Source: a virus. Taken from it: a stretch of DNA of 24,964 nt. The stretch covers positions 1 to 24,964 of the IMG/VR virus record IMGVR_UViG_3300034102_001827; one strand, given 5' to 3'. The position numbers and the translations under genes are program-made. The notes beneath the pieces are model-generated. The model did no database searches. It saw only the letters and a list, made by a program, of their open reading frames with translations, and was not told the origin of the DNA. Below, in pieces: positions 15,021-22,811 of the stretch (its first letter is position 1; every line of letters starts with the position of its first letter).

Positions 15021-16130
15021 ATGGCAAAAAGTAAAGACAGTTTAACGTCAGTAGTATCTGAATCACTTAAAAAGTCTTTTGACATTGATGCCTTTAAGAA
15101 ATCCAAATTTCTAGATCAAGCATCAAAGTTTAAAAAGCAAAGATGGATTCCATTTTCATCTGCTGTAGCTGATGCTCTATCCATTCCTGGAATTCCAATG
15201 GGACATGTTTCCATTGCCCGTGGAGGATCTGATACCGGAAAAACCACATTGATGATTGAGACAGCAGTAGCTGCTCAGAAGATGGGCGTATTGCCCGTCT
15301 TCATCATCACTGAGATGAAATGGGATTTCGATCATGCTCAAAAAATGGGATTTCAACTCGAAGCAGTTCCAGATGAGGAATCAGGTGAAGTAGTGAATTA
15401 TAAAGGATTCTTCCTATATGTTGATAGATCATCTCTCAATACAATTGAAGATGTATCTGCCTTCATCGCAGATATCCTCAGCGAACAATCAAAAGGTAAA
15501 CTACCATATGATCTATTGTTCCTCTGGGATTCAGTAGGATCCATTCCATGCGATATGAGTGTTAAACAAAATAACAACAATCCAATGTGGAATGCAGGAG
15601 CAATGGCTACGCAGTTTGGTAATTTCATCAATCAGAAGTTCCCAATGTCTCGTAAGGAAACATACCCATATACAAATACATTCTTTGTAATTAATAAAAC
15701 AGGTGTACAACCAGCACTTACTCCTATGAGTCAACCTCGTATGACAAATAAAGGTGGTAATGCAATGTATTGGGATGCTTCAATTGTGATTACATTCGGT
15801 AACGTAACTAACAGCGGTACTTCTAAAATCCATGCACAACATAAGGGTAAAAAAGTAGAATTCGCTAAACGTACCAAAATATCGATTGATAAAATCCATG
15901 CTGATTGTGGAGTAGCAACTACATCAACTGTAATTGTAACACCTCATGGTTTTATTCCTGATGATAAGGATGAAGAGAAAGCATACAAGGCAGCTCATGC
16001 ACCTGAATGGTTTGGAACTAACGTCAATGTGGATGAAATCCAAATTACAGAAGATAATAGCGAATGGGAAGAAAGTAGAAGTATATCTCCGATGATAGAA
16101 ATAGACAACGATGAGGTAGAAGTTAAATAA
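15021..16130 (+). CDS. uvsX: UvsX/RecA-type recombinase
   Basis: A 369-residue recombinase of the phage UvsX/RecA family, which forms filaments on ssDNA and drives strand invasion for recombination-dependent replication. The Walker A motif is GGSDTGKTT at residues 68-76. The Walker B strand LLFLWDS places its Asp at residue 170. FFVINKTGVQP and the GGNAMYWDASIVITF segment match the RecA core strand and DNA-loop region, and the 'T..K' and HKGKKVEFAKRTKISIDK parts match the UvsX C-terminal core. The last 50 residues are acidic. The length fits UvsX (about 390). It is flanked by the ssDNA-binding protein and a FEN-type exonuclease, both of which work with it. Confidence 0.9.
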   Translation: MAKSKDSLTSVVSESLKKSFDIDAFKKSKFLDQASKFKKQRWIPFSSAVADALSIPGIPMGHVSIARGGSDTGKTTLMIETAVAAQKMGVLPVFIITEMKWDFDHAQKMGFQLEAVPDEESGEVVNYKGFFLYVDRSSLNTIEDVSAFIADILSEQSKGKLPYDLLFLWDSVGSIPCDMSVKQNNNNPMWNAGAMATQFGNFINQKFPMSRKETYPYTNTFFVINKTGVQPALTPMSQPRMTNKGGNAMYWDASIVITFGNVTNSGTSKIHAQHKGKKVEFAKRTKISIDKIHADCGVATTSTVIVTPHGFIPDDKDEEKAYKAAHAPEWFGTNVNVDEIQITEDNSEWEESRSISPMIEIDNDEVEVK

Positions 16131-16135
16131 ACAAA

Positions 16136-17161
16136 ATGAAGAGTAAATATGAACAATTACTCTCCAATGTACAACCAGACTTTCGCAAAGAACTAAGTTC
16201 GATTTTAATCATAGACGGCCTCAATACATTTTTGAGGTCGTTTACTATGATTAATCATTTAAATCCTGATGGTCATCATATTGGAGGCCTTACAGGATTT
16301 CTTAAATCTATCGGTTATGCTATACGCATGTCTGATCCAACTAAAGTGGTTGTAATATTTGATGGTATTGGAGGGTCAAACGCAAGACGAAATTTATATC
16401 CTGAATATAAGGCAAACCGTAATTCTAGCCGTATAACTAATCACAATATATTCTCATCTAAAGATGAGGAGAGTGAAAGTATTAATAATCAAATATCACG
16501 TTTGGTTCAATACTTACAGTGCTTACCTATTACAGTTATTAGCATTGATGGTTTAGAGGCAGATGACATTATTGGCTATTTAGCTAATAAATTTCAAGCA
16601 CATGATGAAACCCAAAAGGTAACTATTATGTCTGCTGATAAAGACTTCCTACAATTAGTATCAGATAAAGTTCATTGCTATTCTCCTACTAAAAAGAAAA
16701 TATATACTCCAAAAGATGTATTAGAAGAATTTGGTGTTAGTAGTAGTAATTTTCTCAACTATAAAATACTAATGGGAGATACATCTGATAATATTCCTGG
16801 TATTACTGGTTTAGGTCCTAAAAAGCTAATTAAGTTATTCCCTGAATTAACAAGTAATACCAAAGTAGAATTAGATGAAATCATCAGCACATCAGCAGAT
16901 AAAGTAGATGAAAATAAACTATATCTGTCGGTTGTAGAAAGAAGACGTCAACTATTAATTAATCAACAGCTGATGTCTTTGAATGGTAGTTTCTTATCAC
17001 CAGAGAATAAACAATTAGTTAAAGACGCATTTAATAATTCATATGAATTGAATATACCTATATTCTTGCAGTTATATCACAATGATAAATTAGGTGAAAG
17101 TATTCCTAATACATCATCGTGGTTAACTCAATTATTTGGTTATCCAAATTCTTTCAAATAA
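16136..17161 (+). CDS. FEN-type 5'-3' exonuclease (T4 RNase H-like)
   Basis: A 341-residue structure-specific 5' nuclease that removes RNA primers and 5' flaps from lagging-strand fragments. Metal-binding acidic clusters are in order: IIDGLNTFLRS (Asp27), VVIFDGIGG (Asp76), GLEADDIIGYL (Glu141, Asp143, Asp144), SADKDF (Asp168, Asp170) and GDTSDNIPG (Asp215, Asp218). The last begins the helix-hairpin-helix segment GITGLGPKKLIKLF that grips double-stranded DNA. ARRNLYPEYKANR carries the conserved Arg/Lys residues of the active-site arch. The length is like T4 RNase H (about 305) plus a C-terminal tail. It supplies the nuclease that the compact polymerase lacks. The start follows the recombinase stop by five bases. 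Confidence 0.92.
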   Translation: MKSKYEQLLSNVQPDFRKELSSILIIDGLNTFLRSFTMINHLNPDGHHIGGLTGFLKSIGYAIRMSDPTKVVVIFDGIGGSNARRNLYPEYKANRNSSRITNHNIFSSKDEESESINNQISRLVQYLQCLPITVISIDGLEADDIIGYLANKFQAHDETQKVTIMSADKDFLQLVSDKVHCYSPTKKKIYTPKDVLEEFGVSSSNFLNYKILMGDTSDNIPGITGLGPKKLIKLFPELTSNTKVELDEIISTSADKVDENKLYLSVVERRRQLLINQQLMSLNGSFLSPENKQLVKDAFNNSYELNIPIFLQLYHNDKLGESIPNTSSWLTQLFGYPNSFK

Positions 17162-17170
17162 ATTTAGGTT

Positions 17171-18547
17171 ATGACAACATTAAGTAAATTAAATCAGTAC
17201 GGACCGGTATTCCAAGTAAAAGTATTAGGAGCTCTACTAACACAACGACAATTTCTAATCAACATCATTGATTCGCTTGATTCAGAATATTTCGAATCAT
17301 CAGCACACAAGTGGGTTGTAGAGTACATTCAAAAATACTTTGCACAGTATCATACTACACCAACAGTAGAAACACTATCAATTGAGGTAAAGAAACTAGA
17401 GAATGAAGTATTAAGAATATCAATTGTAGAAGCACTTAAAGAAGCCTATAAAATGGCTGATCAAAGTGATCTAGAATGGGTTGAATCTGAATTTAGCTCA
17501 TTTTGTAGAAACCAACAAGTAAAATCAGCTATTCTTAATTCAGTACAGTTACTTGAAGTAAATGATTTTGATAGTATCCTTCAATTAATCAGCAAAGCTG
17601 TAAAATCAGGTGAAGATAAAACAATCGGTCTTGATTATAATTTAGATATTGAAGCTAGGTATCGTGAAGATGATAGAAACACAATACCATTCCCGTGGCC
17701 TGTATTTAATGAAATGACACAAGGTGGATATGGTAAAGGTGATCTAGTACTAGTGTTCGGTAATCCTGGTGGTGGTAAGTCATGGGCTGTAGCTGCTATG
17801 GGTGCTTATGCTGCATCATTAGGCTTTAATGTAGTGCATTATTCACTTGAATTAGGTGAAGGATATGTAGGTAAACGCTACGATGCTATATTCTCTGGTA
17901 TTGATGTAGATAAACTAAAAGACCATCGTAAAGAAGTAGATGAAATAGTAGGTAAAGTTAAAGGTAAAGTAATTATTAAAGAATACCCACCTAAAAGAGC
18001 ATCATTTGATACGATAGAAGCACACCTCCAGCAGTTAGAACATCAAAACGATTTTAAACCGGATATGATCATTATAGACTACCTAGACTATATGCGTACT
18101 AAAGGTAGAAAAGATCGTAAAGATGAAATCGATGATGTTTATGTTGCTGCTAAAGCATTCGGTAAAGAACGTGGTATACCCATTATATCACCATCACAAG
18201 CAAATCGTACAGCAGCTAAATCTGATATTATTGAAGGTGATAACGCAGCTGGATCATACGATAAAATTATGATTGGAGATATTATCTTATCTTTAGCTCG
18301 TAAACGTAAAGACAAAATTGAAGGTACAGGAAATTGGCATATTATGAAAAACAGATATGGAGCTGATGGAATGACATTTAGATCTAAAATCAACACATCA
18401 AATGGATATATCGATATAGATGAAAGTCCAGTTGATGATGATGATATTGAAACAAGTACTAACAACAAACCAGTAAATGACTTTTCAGGAGTAGGAGTTG
18501 AAGAAAGACAAATGCTTCAAAAGAAGTTCTTTAAACTTGAAGGTTAA
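17171..18547 (+). CDS. Replicative DNA helicase, DnaB/gp41 type
   Basis: A 458-residue hexameric replicative helicase. Residues 1-150 form the helical N-terminal domain with an opening like DnaB (ALLTQRQFLINIIDSLDSEY), and residues 170-400 form the RecA-like motor. Walker A is GNPGGGKS at 197-204, with the catalytic Lys203. VVHYSLELGEGYVGKRYDA matches motif H1a with its catalytic Glu. Walker B is DMIIIDYLDYM, with Asp303. PIISPSQANR is motif H3 and the Arg-finger region follows. The C-terminal 50 residues are acidic and probably flexible. I see no primase in the window. Confidence 0.92.
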   Translation: MTTLSKLNQYGPVFQVKVLGALLTQRQFLINIIDSLDSEYFESSAHKWVVEYIQKYFAQYHTTPTVETLSIEVKKLENEVLRISIVEALKEAYKMADQSDLEWVESEFSSFCRNQQVKSAILNSVQLLEVNDFDSILQLISKAVKSGEDKTIGLDYNLDIEARYREDDRNTIPFPWPVFNEMTQGGYGKGDLVLVFGNPGGGKSWAVAAMGAYAASLGFNVVHYSLELGEGYVGKRYDAIFSGIDVDKLKDHRKEVDEIVGKVKGKVIIKEYPPKRASFDTIEAHLQQLEHQNDFKPDMIIIDYLDYMRTKGRKDRKDEIDDVYVAAKAFGKERGIPIISPSQANRTAAKSDIIEGDNAAGSYDKIMIGDIILSLARKRKDKIEGTGNWHIMKNRYGADGMTFRSKINTSNGYIDIDESPVDDDDIETSTNNKPVNDFSGVGVEERQMLQKKFFKLEG

Positions 18548-18559
18548 CAAAGTATATAC

Positions 18560-18568
18560 TATATTTAT
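18560..18568 (+). promoter_or_regulatory. Candidate promoter element TATATTTAT before thioredoxin
   Basis: TATATTTAT lies 13 bases after the helicase stop and 19 bases before the thioredoxin ATG at 18588. It is the same element seen before tail genes, so if it is a promoter it is not limited to late genes. Confidence 0.42.
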
Positions 18569-18587
18569 AACTACAACAACAAAAATT

Positions 18588-18848
18588 ATGGTAAAGGTTA
18601 AGAGATTCACTGCAAAATGGTGCGGCCCCTGTCATCAATTAGCCCCGGTTTTCGAACAAATGGCTAATGAATTTCCAAATGTGCAATTCGAAACTATCGA
18701 TGTAGATACATCCCCCGAATATGTTCAAGAATATATGGTTACTTCTGTCCCTACAGTAGTAATTGAACATGAAGGACAAGCAGTACAACGTTACGTGGGT
18801 CTAAACCCAAAAACAACATATAGCAATTTTATCAAATCACTTATTTAA
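18588..18848 (+). CDS. Thioredoxin
   Basis: An 86-residue thioredoxin with the active site AKWCGPC (Cys12, Cys15), the cis-Pro loop SVPTVVI and a C-terminal VGLNP segment in place of the usual G....L motif. The protein is shorter than E. coli thioredoxin (108) because the first strand and helix are trimmed. A longer frame reaches back to 18498 but would overlap the helicase end by 50 bases and add 30 residues without thioredoxin character, so I chose the ATG at 18588, preceded by a promoter-like element. The ribonucleotide reductase gene follows 14 bases later, and thioredoxin is the known electron donor for the C-terminal cysteines of this reductase class. Confidence 0.93.
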   Translation: MVKVKRFTAKWCGPCHQLAPVFEQMANEFPNVQFETIDVDTSPEYVQEYMVTSVPTVVIEHEGQAVQRYVGLNPKTTYSNFIKSLI

Positions 18849-18862
18849 AAAACAAACGAGAA

Positions 18863-20713
18863 ATGGATGTAACGCAAGGTATCCTTAGCGAGATTACTAC
18901 TTACATGAAGTACAGTAAGTATGTACCTGAGAAAAAAAGGAGAGAAACATGGGAAGAATTAGTTACGAGAAATAAAGAAATGCATCAAACTAAATTTCCA
19001 CAACTAAAAGATGAAATCGAAGAAATCTATAAACTGGTATACGCTAAGAAGGTATTGCCTTCAATGCGCAGCTTGCAATTCGCTGGTAAGCCCATTGAGC
19101 TTAATAATGCTCGTATATTTAATTGCTCTTTTCTTCCTCTTGATGATTGGAGAGCATTCAGTGAAATAATGTTCCTCCTCCTTTCAGGATGTGGAGTAGG
19201 ATATAGTGTTCAAAACCACCATATTGATCAATTACCAGAAATCAAAGTACCAACTAAACACAAACGTTATTTGGTAGGTGATAGCATTGAAGGATGGGCT
19301 GATGCCGTTCGTATGCTTTGTAAAGCATATTTTCAAGGCGCTCCGCTCCCAACATTTGATTTCAGAGATATCAGAGCCAAAGGCGCCCAGTTAATTACTG
19401 TAGGTGGTAAAGCACCTGGCCCTGAGCCATTGAAAGAATGCCTATTTAATCTCCAGAAGATATTTGATCGTAAGAAAAACGGAGAGAAAATGACTTCAGT
19501 AGAAGTACATGATATGGCTTGTCACATTGCTGATGCTGTATTGTCTGGAGGTATTCGCCGTGCTGCTCTTATCTCATTGTTCGATTTGGATGATGAAGAT
19601 ATGTTAACTTGTAAGTTTGGTAATTGGTGGGAAGAAAACCCACAACGTGGTCGTGCTAATAATTCTGCCGTTGTATTACGTCACAAGATCACTGAAGAAG
19701 AATTCTTCAAATTATGGAAGAAAATTGAATTAAGCGGCAGTGGTGAACCCGGTATTTACTTTAGCAATGACAAAGATTGGGGAACTAACCCATGTTGTGA
19801 GATTGCTTTACGTTCTTTCCAATTCTGTAACTTGTGTGAAGTAAACGTTTCAAACGTTGAATCACAAGAAGACCTAAACGAACGTGTTAAAGCAGGAGCA
19901 TTTATTGGTACATTACAAGCAGCATACACTAACTTCCATTATCTAAGAGATGTATGGCAGAAAACAACTGAAAAAGATGCTCTATTGGGTGTTGGAATGA
20001 CAGGTATTGGATCAGGAGCTATTTTAAAATATGATTTGAAAAAAGCAGCTGATTTATCTAAAGAAGAAAACGCTCGTGTTGCTGAAATAATTGGAGTTAA
20101 TAAAGCAGCTCGTGTAACAACAGTTAAACCATCAGGTACTAGTTCACTTGTATTAGGAACATCATCTGGTATCCACGCTTGGCACAATGACTATTATATT
20201 CGCCGTATTCGCGTAGGTAAAAACGAAGCAATCTATAATTACCTTGCAGTTAACCACCCAGAATTAGTAGAAGATGATTTCTTCAAACCAACAATTCAAG
20301 CTGTAATTTCAGTACCACAAGCAGCACCAGAAGGTTCTATTTTAAGAACTGAAAACGTAATTGATATGCTTGAGCGCACTAAATTATTCAATCTTGAATG
20401 GGTAAGAAAAGGTCATCGTAAAGGAGCTAATACAAACAATGTATCAGCTACAGTATCAGTTCAAGAAAATGAATGGGAACAAGTAGGTAATTGGATGTGG
20501 GAAAATAAAGAAACATTTAACGGATTATCAGTATTGCCTTATTTTGGAGGTAGCTACATGCAAGCTCCATTTGAAGATATTACCAAAGAACAATTCGATG
20601 AAATGGCTCAACATCTTCATAATATTGATTTATCTCAGATTGTTGAATTTAGCGATGATACAGCATTAATGGATCAAGCAGCATGCGCTGGAGGTGCTTG
20701 TGAGATAGTATAA
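18863..20713 (+). CDS. nrdJ: Class II (B12-dependent) ribonucleotide triphosphate reductase
   Basis: A 616-residue reductase resembling the monomeric Lactobacillus leichmannii enzyme, which reduces ribonucleoside triphosphates with a radical from adenosylcobalamin. Active-site parts are in order: FNCSFLP (equivalent of Cys119), LLSGCGVGYSV, the loop SGGIRRAALISLF, NPCCE (radical cysteine equivalent to Cys408, with Asn and Glu) and FCNLCEVN (equivalent of Cys419, exactly 11 residues later). KPSGTSSLVLGTSSGIH is the phosphate-binding region. The last residues CAGGACE have the C-x4-C redox pair that exchanges with thioredoxin. It is about 120 residues shorter than the L. leichmannii protein, so the allosteric insertion is reduced. 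It would make dNTPs without oxygen or a second subunit, but needs host cobalamin, as no B12 gene is seen here. Confidence 0.93.
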   Translation: MDVTQGILSEITTYMKYSKYVPEKKRRETWEELVTRNKEMHQTKFPQLKDEIEEIYKLVYAKKVLPSMRSLQFAGKPIELNNARIFNCSFLPLDDWRAFSEIMFLLLSGCGVGYSVQNHHIDQLPEIKVPTKHKRYLVGDSIEGWADAVRMLCKAYFQGAPLPTFDFRDIRAKGAQLITVGGKAPGPEPLKECLFNLQKIFDRKKNGEKMTSVEVHDMACHIADAVLSGGIRRAALISLFDLDDEDMLTCKFGNWWEENPQRGRANNSAVVLRHKITEEEFFKLWKKIELSGSGEPGIYFSNDKDWGTNPCCEIALRSFQFCNLCEVNVSNVESQEDLNERVKAGAFIGTLQAAYTNFHYLRDVWQKTTEKDALLGVGMTGIGSGAILKYDLKKAADLSKEENARVAEIIGVNKAARVTTVKPSGTSSLVLGTSSGIHAWHNDYYIRRIRVGKNEAIYNYLAVNHPELVEDDFFKPTIQAVISVPQAAPEGSILRTENVIDMLERTKLFNLEWVRKGHRKGANTNNVSATVSVQENEWEQVGNWMWENKETFNGLSVLPYFGGSYMQAPFEDITKEQFDEMAQHLHNIDLSQIVEFSDDTALMDQAACAGGACEIV

Positions 20714-20714
20714 T

Positions 20715-20921
20715 ATGAAACATGAATTTATACAAGACATTCACTATTATATGGATGGTACGAGGGTGGTTTTTACTGCCCTCTACCACATCCAACGAGG
20801 AGAATGTTGTGGGAATAAATGTTTAAATTGTCCTTATGAACCAAAATATAAAAGAGAAAACGTGGTAGTGGCAAAAGAATTTCTTAAATTTAAAGATAAA
20901 GAAGAAAATGGAAACGGATAA
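20715..20921 (+). CDS. Cys-rich DUF5522-like small protein
   Basis: A 68-residue protein with the motif RGECCGNKCLNCPY at residues 28-41 (Cys31, Cys32, Cys36, Cys39). This resembles the DUF5522 pattern R-G-x-C-C-x3-C-x2-C-P-Y, which I know mostly from short Bacteroidetes proteins; its function is unknown. The cysteines could bind zinc or an Fe-S cluster. The N-terminal half (FIQDIHYYMDGTRVVFTALY) is a probable pair of strands, and the C-terminal tail is Lys/Glu-rich. It starts one base after the reductase stop and overlaps the next gene by 14 bases, so it is cotranslated in the nucleotide/modification operon. Confidence 0.7.
   Translation: MKHEFIQDIHYYMDGTRVVFTALYHIQRGECCGNKCLNCPYEPKYKRENVVVAKEFLKFKDKEENGNG
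20753..20793 (+). repeat. Imperfect hairpin inside the Cys-rich gene
   Basis: GGATG, GTA and GAGGG pair in order with CCCTC, TAC and CATCC across a 12-base loop, with small bulges of one and two bases, giving 13 pairs. It lies entirely within coding sequence and has no U tract. It could modulate translation or mRNA decay downstream of the reductase, or be chance. Confidence 0.3.
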
Positions 20922-21096
20922 AATACACGAACGAGTTATAGAAATACAAAACAATATTCAAACAGCATCTTCTGAGCAACAAACAGAAATGCTAAGTGAA
21001 CTATTAAGTATGGTTTCTAAAATCGAACAATCATTATCAGATATTAAATTAGATATAGACGATATAGAAAATCAAATACAAACAAATGAGGAATAG
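20908..21096 (+). CDS. Small coiled-coil protein
   Basis: A 62-residue, strongly acidic protein that looks like one continuous helix with heptad spacing of Ile/Leu/Met (IQNNIQTASSEQQTEMLSEL, then MVSKIEQSLSDIKLDIDDIE). I predict a coiled-coil dimer. It begins inside the previous gene (14-base overlap) and ends inside the start of a membrane protein gene (11-base overlap), so the three are translationally coupled. No function can be named; such small phage helices are often adaptors. Confidence 0.7.
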   Translation: METDKIHERVIEIQNNIQTASSEQQTEMLSELLSMVSKIEQSLSDIKLDIDDIENQIQTNEE

Positions 21097-21292
21097 TTTT
21101 GAAACATTCGCTGCGCTTATAGGATTAGTAGCAATAGTTATAGTATTATTAGGTTATCCGTTGATGTTGTTGTGGAATTGGTTGATGCCTATTATATTCG
21201 GACTACCTGAAATTACATTTTGGCAAGCAATAGGATTAAACCTACTATCAACTATATTATTTAAACCAACAACAATAAAAAACAAAGATTAA
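21086..21292 (+). CDS. Small inner-membrane protein
   Basis: A 68-residue protein with two hydrophobic segments: residues 7-28 (ALIGLVAIVIVLLGYPLMLL) and about 46-60 (FWQAIGLNLLSTILF), joined by a loop with LWNWLMPIIFGLPEITFWQA. The basic tail (KPTTIKNKD) should lie in the cytoplasm. The Trp-rich LWNWLMP...FWQAIGLN pattern recalls short membrane proteins I have seen in marine phage genomes, of unknown role. It has no holin-specific signature, and lysis genes are not otherwise seen here, so I do not call it a holin. It is followed after one base by queD. Confidence 0.72.
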   Translation: MRNSFETFAALIGLVAIVIVLLGYPLMLLWNWLMPIIFGLPEITFWQAIGLNLLSTILFKPTTIKNKD

Positions 21293-21293
21293 A

Positions 21294-21758
21294 ATGTTTC
21301 AGTCAACAAAACTATTCGATGGTTTCAGTTGTGTATTCCGTCAATGGAAAGCAGAAGGAACACACTGCCGTTTCCTCCACGGTTATGGAGTATCATTCAG
21401 AGTATGGTTCGAAGGTGAACTAGATGAACGTAATTGGGTTTGGGATTTTGGAGGTATGAAACGTGCTAATGGTACTATTGATGGTAAGAATCCTAAAGAA
21501 TGGATGGACTATATGTTCGATCATACTACAATCATTGCTGAAGATGATCCGGGAATGGGTGGTTTTAAAACAATGGATCAATTAGGTATAATTCAACTTA
21601 GAATTATTCCTGCTGTTGGGGCAGAGCAATTTGCAAAGTATATCTTTGAAAAATTAAATACATTTGTTCAAGAAGAAACAAATGGTAGAGTCAAGATAGC
21701 GAGAGTAGAATTTATGGAACACGCCAAAAATACCGCTATCTATGAAGAAAAAAGATGA
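21294..21758 (+). CDS. queD: 6-carboxytetrahydropterin synthase-like (QueD), variant metal site
   Basis: A 154-residue T-fold enzyme that in the deazaguanine pathway converts dihydroneopterin triphosphate to 6-carboxytetrahydropterin. Recognisable parts are CRFLHGYGVSF (catalytic Cys25, His29), WVWDFGGMK (Asp51), FDHTTIIAEDDP (Asp76, His77), PAVGAEQFAKYIF and the pterin-anchoring Glu142 in EFMEHAKN. Two of the three usual zinc histidines are not at their normal places: the FSCVFRQW segment has Phe15 where FxAAH has His, and HGY has Tyr31 in place of the second His of HGH. An extra His24 next to Cys25 might compensate. Family assignment is good; the exact reaction is likely but not proved because of the changed metal site. 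It opens the modification gene group and overlaps the next gene by 17 bases. Confidence 0.82.
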   Translation: MFQSTKLFDGFSCVFRQWKAEGTHCRFLHGYGVSFRVWFEGELDERNWVWDFGGMKRANGTIDGKNPKEWMDYMFDHTTIIAEDDPGMGGFKTMDQLGIIQLRIIPAVGAEQFAKYIFEKLNTFVQEETNGRVKIARVEFMEHAKNTAIYEEKR

Positions 21759-22008
21759 ACGTAAGAAAATTATTGAGAAATATATTCTAGAACATCCACC
21801 CACTTACACTGAAGGTCATTGGGATGAAGCTATGTTAGAAGATAATAGTTATTATGATATTGATATCATAAATAAAGCTAATGCTCCTATATTTAGAAAA
21901 ATAGAAGAATGGGAAACAAAATATGCCCATGCTTCTAGTAACATGGGAAAATGGTATTGCCAATTACAGATAGATAAATGGAAAAATAAGTTAAAAAAAT
22001 ATCAATGA
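21742..22008 (+). CDS. Unknown protein between queD and dpdA
   Basis: I do not recognise this 88-residue protein. It is rich in Lys, Glu, Tyr and Trp and mostly helical, with a basic N-terminus (MKKKDERKKIIEKYILEHPP), a middle HWDEAMLEDNSYYDIDI and a C-terminal helix (MGKWYCQLQIDKWKNKLKKY). No motif or membrane segment is seen. It overlaps queD by 17 bases and dpdA by four bases (ATGA), so it is translated together with them. That coupling makes it a candidate accessory factor of the modification pathway. Confidence 0.72.
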   Translation: MKKKDERKKIIEKYILEHPPTYTEGHWDEAMLEDNSYYDIDIINKANAPIFRKIEEWETKYAHASSNMGKWYCQLQIDKWKNKLKKYQ

Positions 22009-22811
22009 AAGTATCACATGAGCTGCCTCTTAGCTTAATGCATCACGCTTACCAATGGAATGATTATGATTATTGTCTTCCTCATCTAATTGATGAATCA
22101 ACAAGATATAAATTATTCTTTCAAAAAGCAAGAATAGATAAACGATTCATTATTATGGATAATGGATTGTTTGAAGGAATAGATCACACAATTGAAGATT
22201 TACTTGAAAAAATTCACTTAATACGTCCGAATGTCTTTATTGTTCCTGATGCTTGGAATGATTCAATATCAACCATTCGAAGTGCAAAACACTGGATGAT
22301 AAATTATGGTAAAAAACTCCATGATATAGACGTTGAATTAATGGCGGTATGCCAAGGTAAAACCCTAGGTGAATTAATGACTACATATCAAACATTAGTT
22401 GATTTAGGATACAAACACATTGCCTTTAACCACTCCAGTATTGCTTACCCAACAGAATATACAGGAATGGATGTCTTAAAATCACAGATGTATGGTAGAA
22501 TGGAGCTTATTAGAAGATTAGTAGCAAATAATATCATTCAACCTACTTACTATCATCACCTATTAGGTTGCTCCTTACCTCAGGAATTTATGTCTTATGG
22601 AGATTGGAAGTTTATTAAATCAGTAGATACATCTAATCCTATTCTAGTAGGAGCTGAAGGAGTAAGATACACTGATAGTGGAATTAGTTTTAAACCAAAA
22701 GAAAAACTTGCTCATTATTTTGAAAAGGATTTGAGCGAGCAAAAGGAAGATATTATCTTCAATGTAAATAAATTTAAAAGTTATGTCAGAAAAAATGTTA
22801 TCACTGTATGA
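22005..22811 (+). CDS. dpdA: DpdA-like DNA 7-deazaguanine transglycosylase
   Basis: A 268-residue protein related to tRNA-guanine transglycosylases, best read as a phage DpdA, which swaps guanine in DNA for a deazaguanine base. TGT landmarks can be followed in order: IIMDNGLFEG (Asp52, as in TDSGG), VPDAWND (Asp82, as in FDECT), AVCQGK (Gln117, as in VQGG), HHLLGCSLPQEF (184-195, as in H.LMG.GKP) and KSVDTSNP with Asp208 where TGT has its nucleophile. The tRNA-specific C-terminal part and the CxCxxC zinc site of bacterial TGT are absent, and the protein is about 100 residues shorter. Its place between queD and queC strongly supports the DNA role. The target motif and final base cannot be read from sequence. 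The first ATG overlaps the preceding stop. Confidence 0.82.
   Translation: MKVSHELPLSLMHHAYQWNDYDYCLPHLIDESTRYKLFFQKARIDKRFIIMDNGLFEGIDHTIEDLLEKIHLIRPNVFIVPDAWNDSISTIRSAKHWMINYGKKLHDIDVELMAVCQGKTLGELMTTYQTLVDLGYKHIAFNHSSIAYPTEYTGMDVLKSQMYGRMELIRRLVANNIIQPTYYHHLLGCSLPQEFMSYGDWKFIKSVDTSNPILVGAEGVRYTDSGISFKPKEKLAHYFEKDLSEQKEDIIFNVNKFKSYVRKNVITV

Noticed and set aside
16215-16241. Inverted repeat (10 pairs, 7-base loop) near the start of the exonuclease gene
   Set aside because: It lies inside a conserved coding segment, has no T-run and could arise by chance in AT-rich DNA.
18498-18587. Upstream start for thioredoxin adding 30 residues
   Set aside because: It would overlap the helicase end by 50 bases, and the added residues have no thioredoxin character; the 18588 ATG fits the fold and the promoter-like element.
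21086-21292. Holin call for the two-segment membrane protein
   Set aside because: Two membrane segments alone are not enough, and no endolysin or spanin lies next to it.
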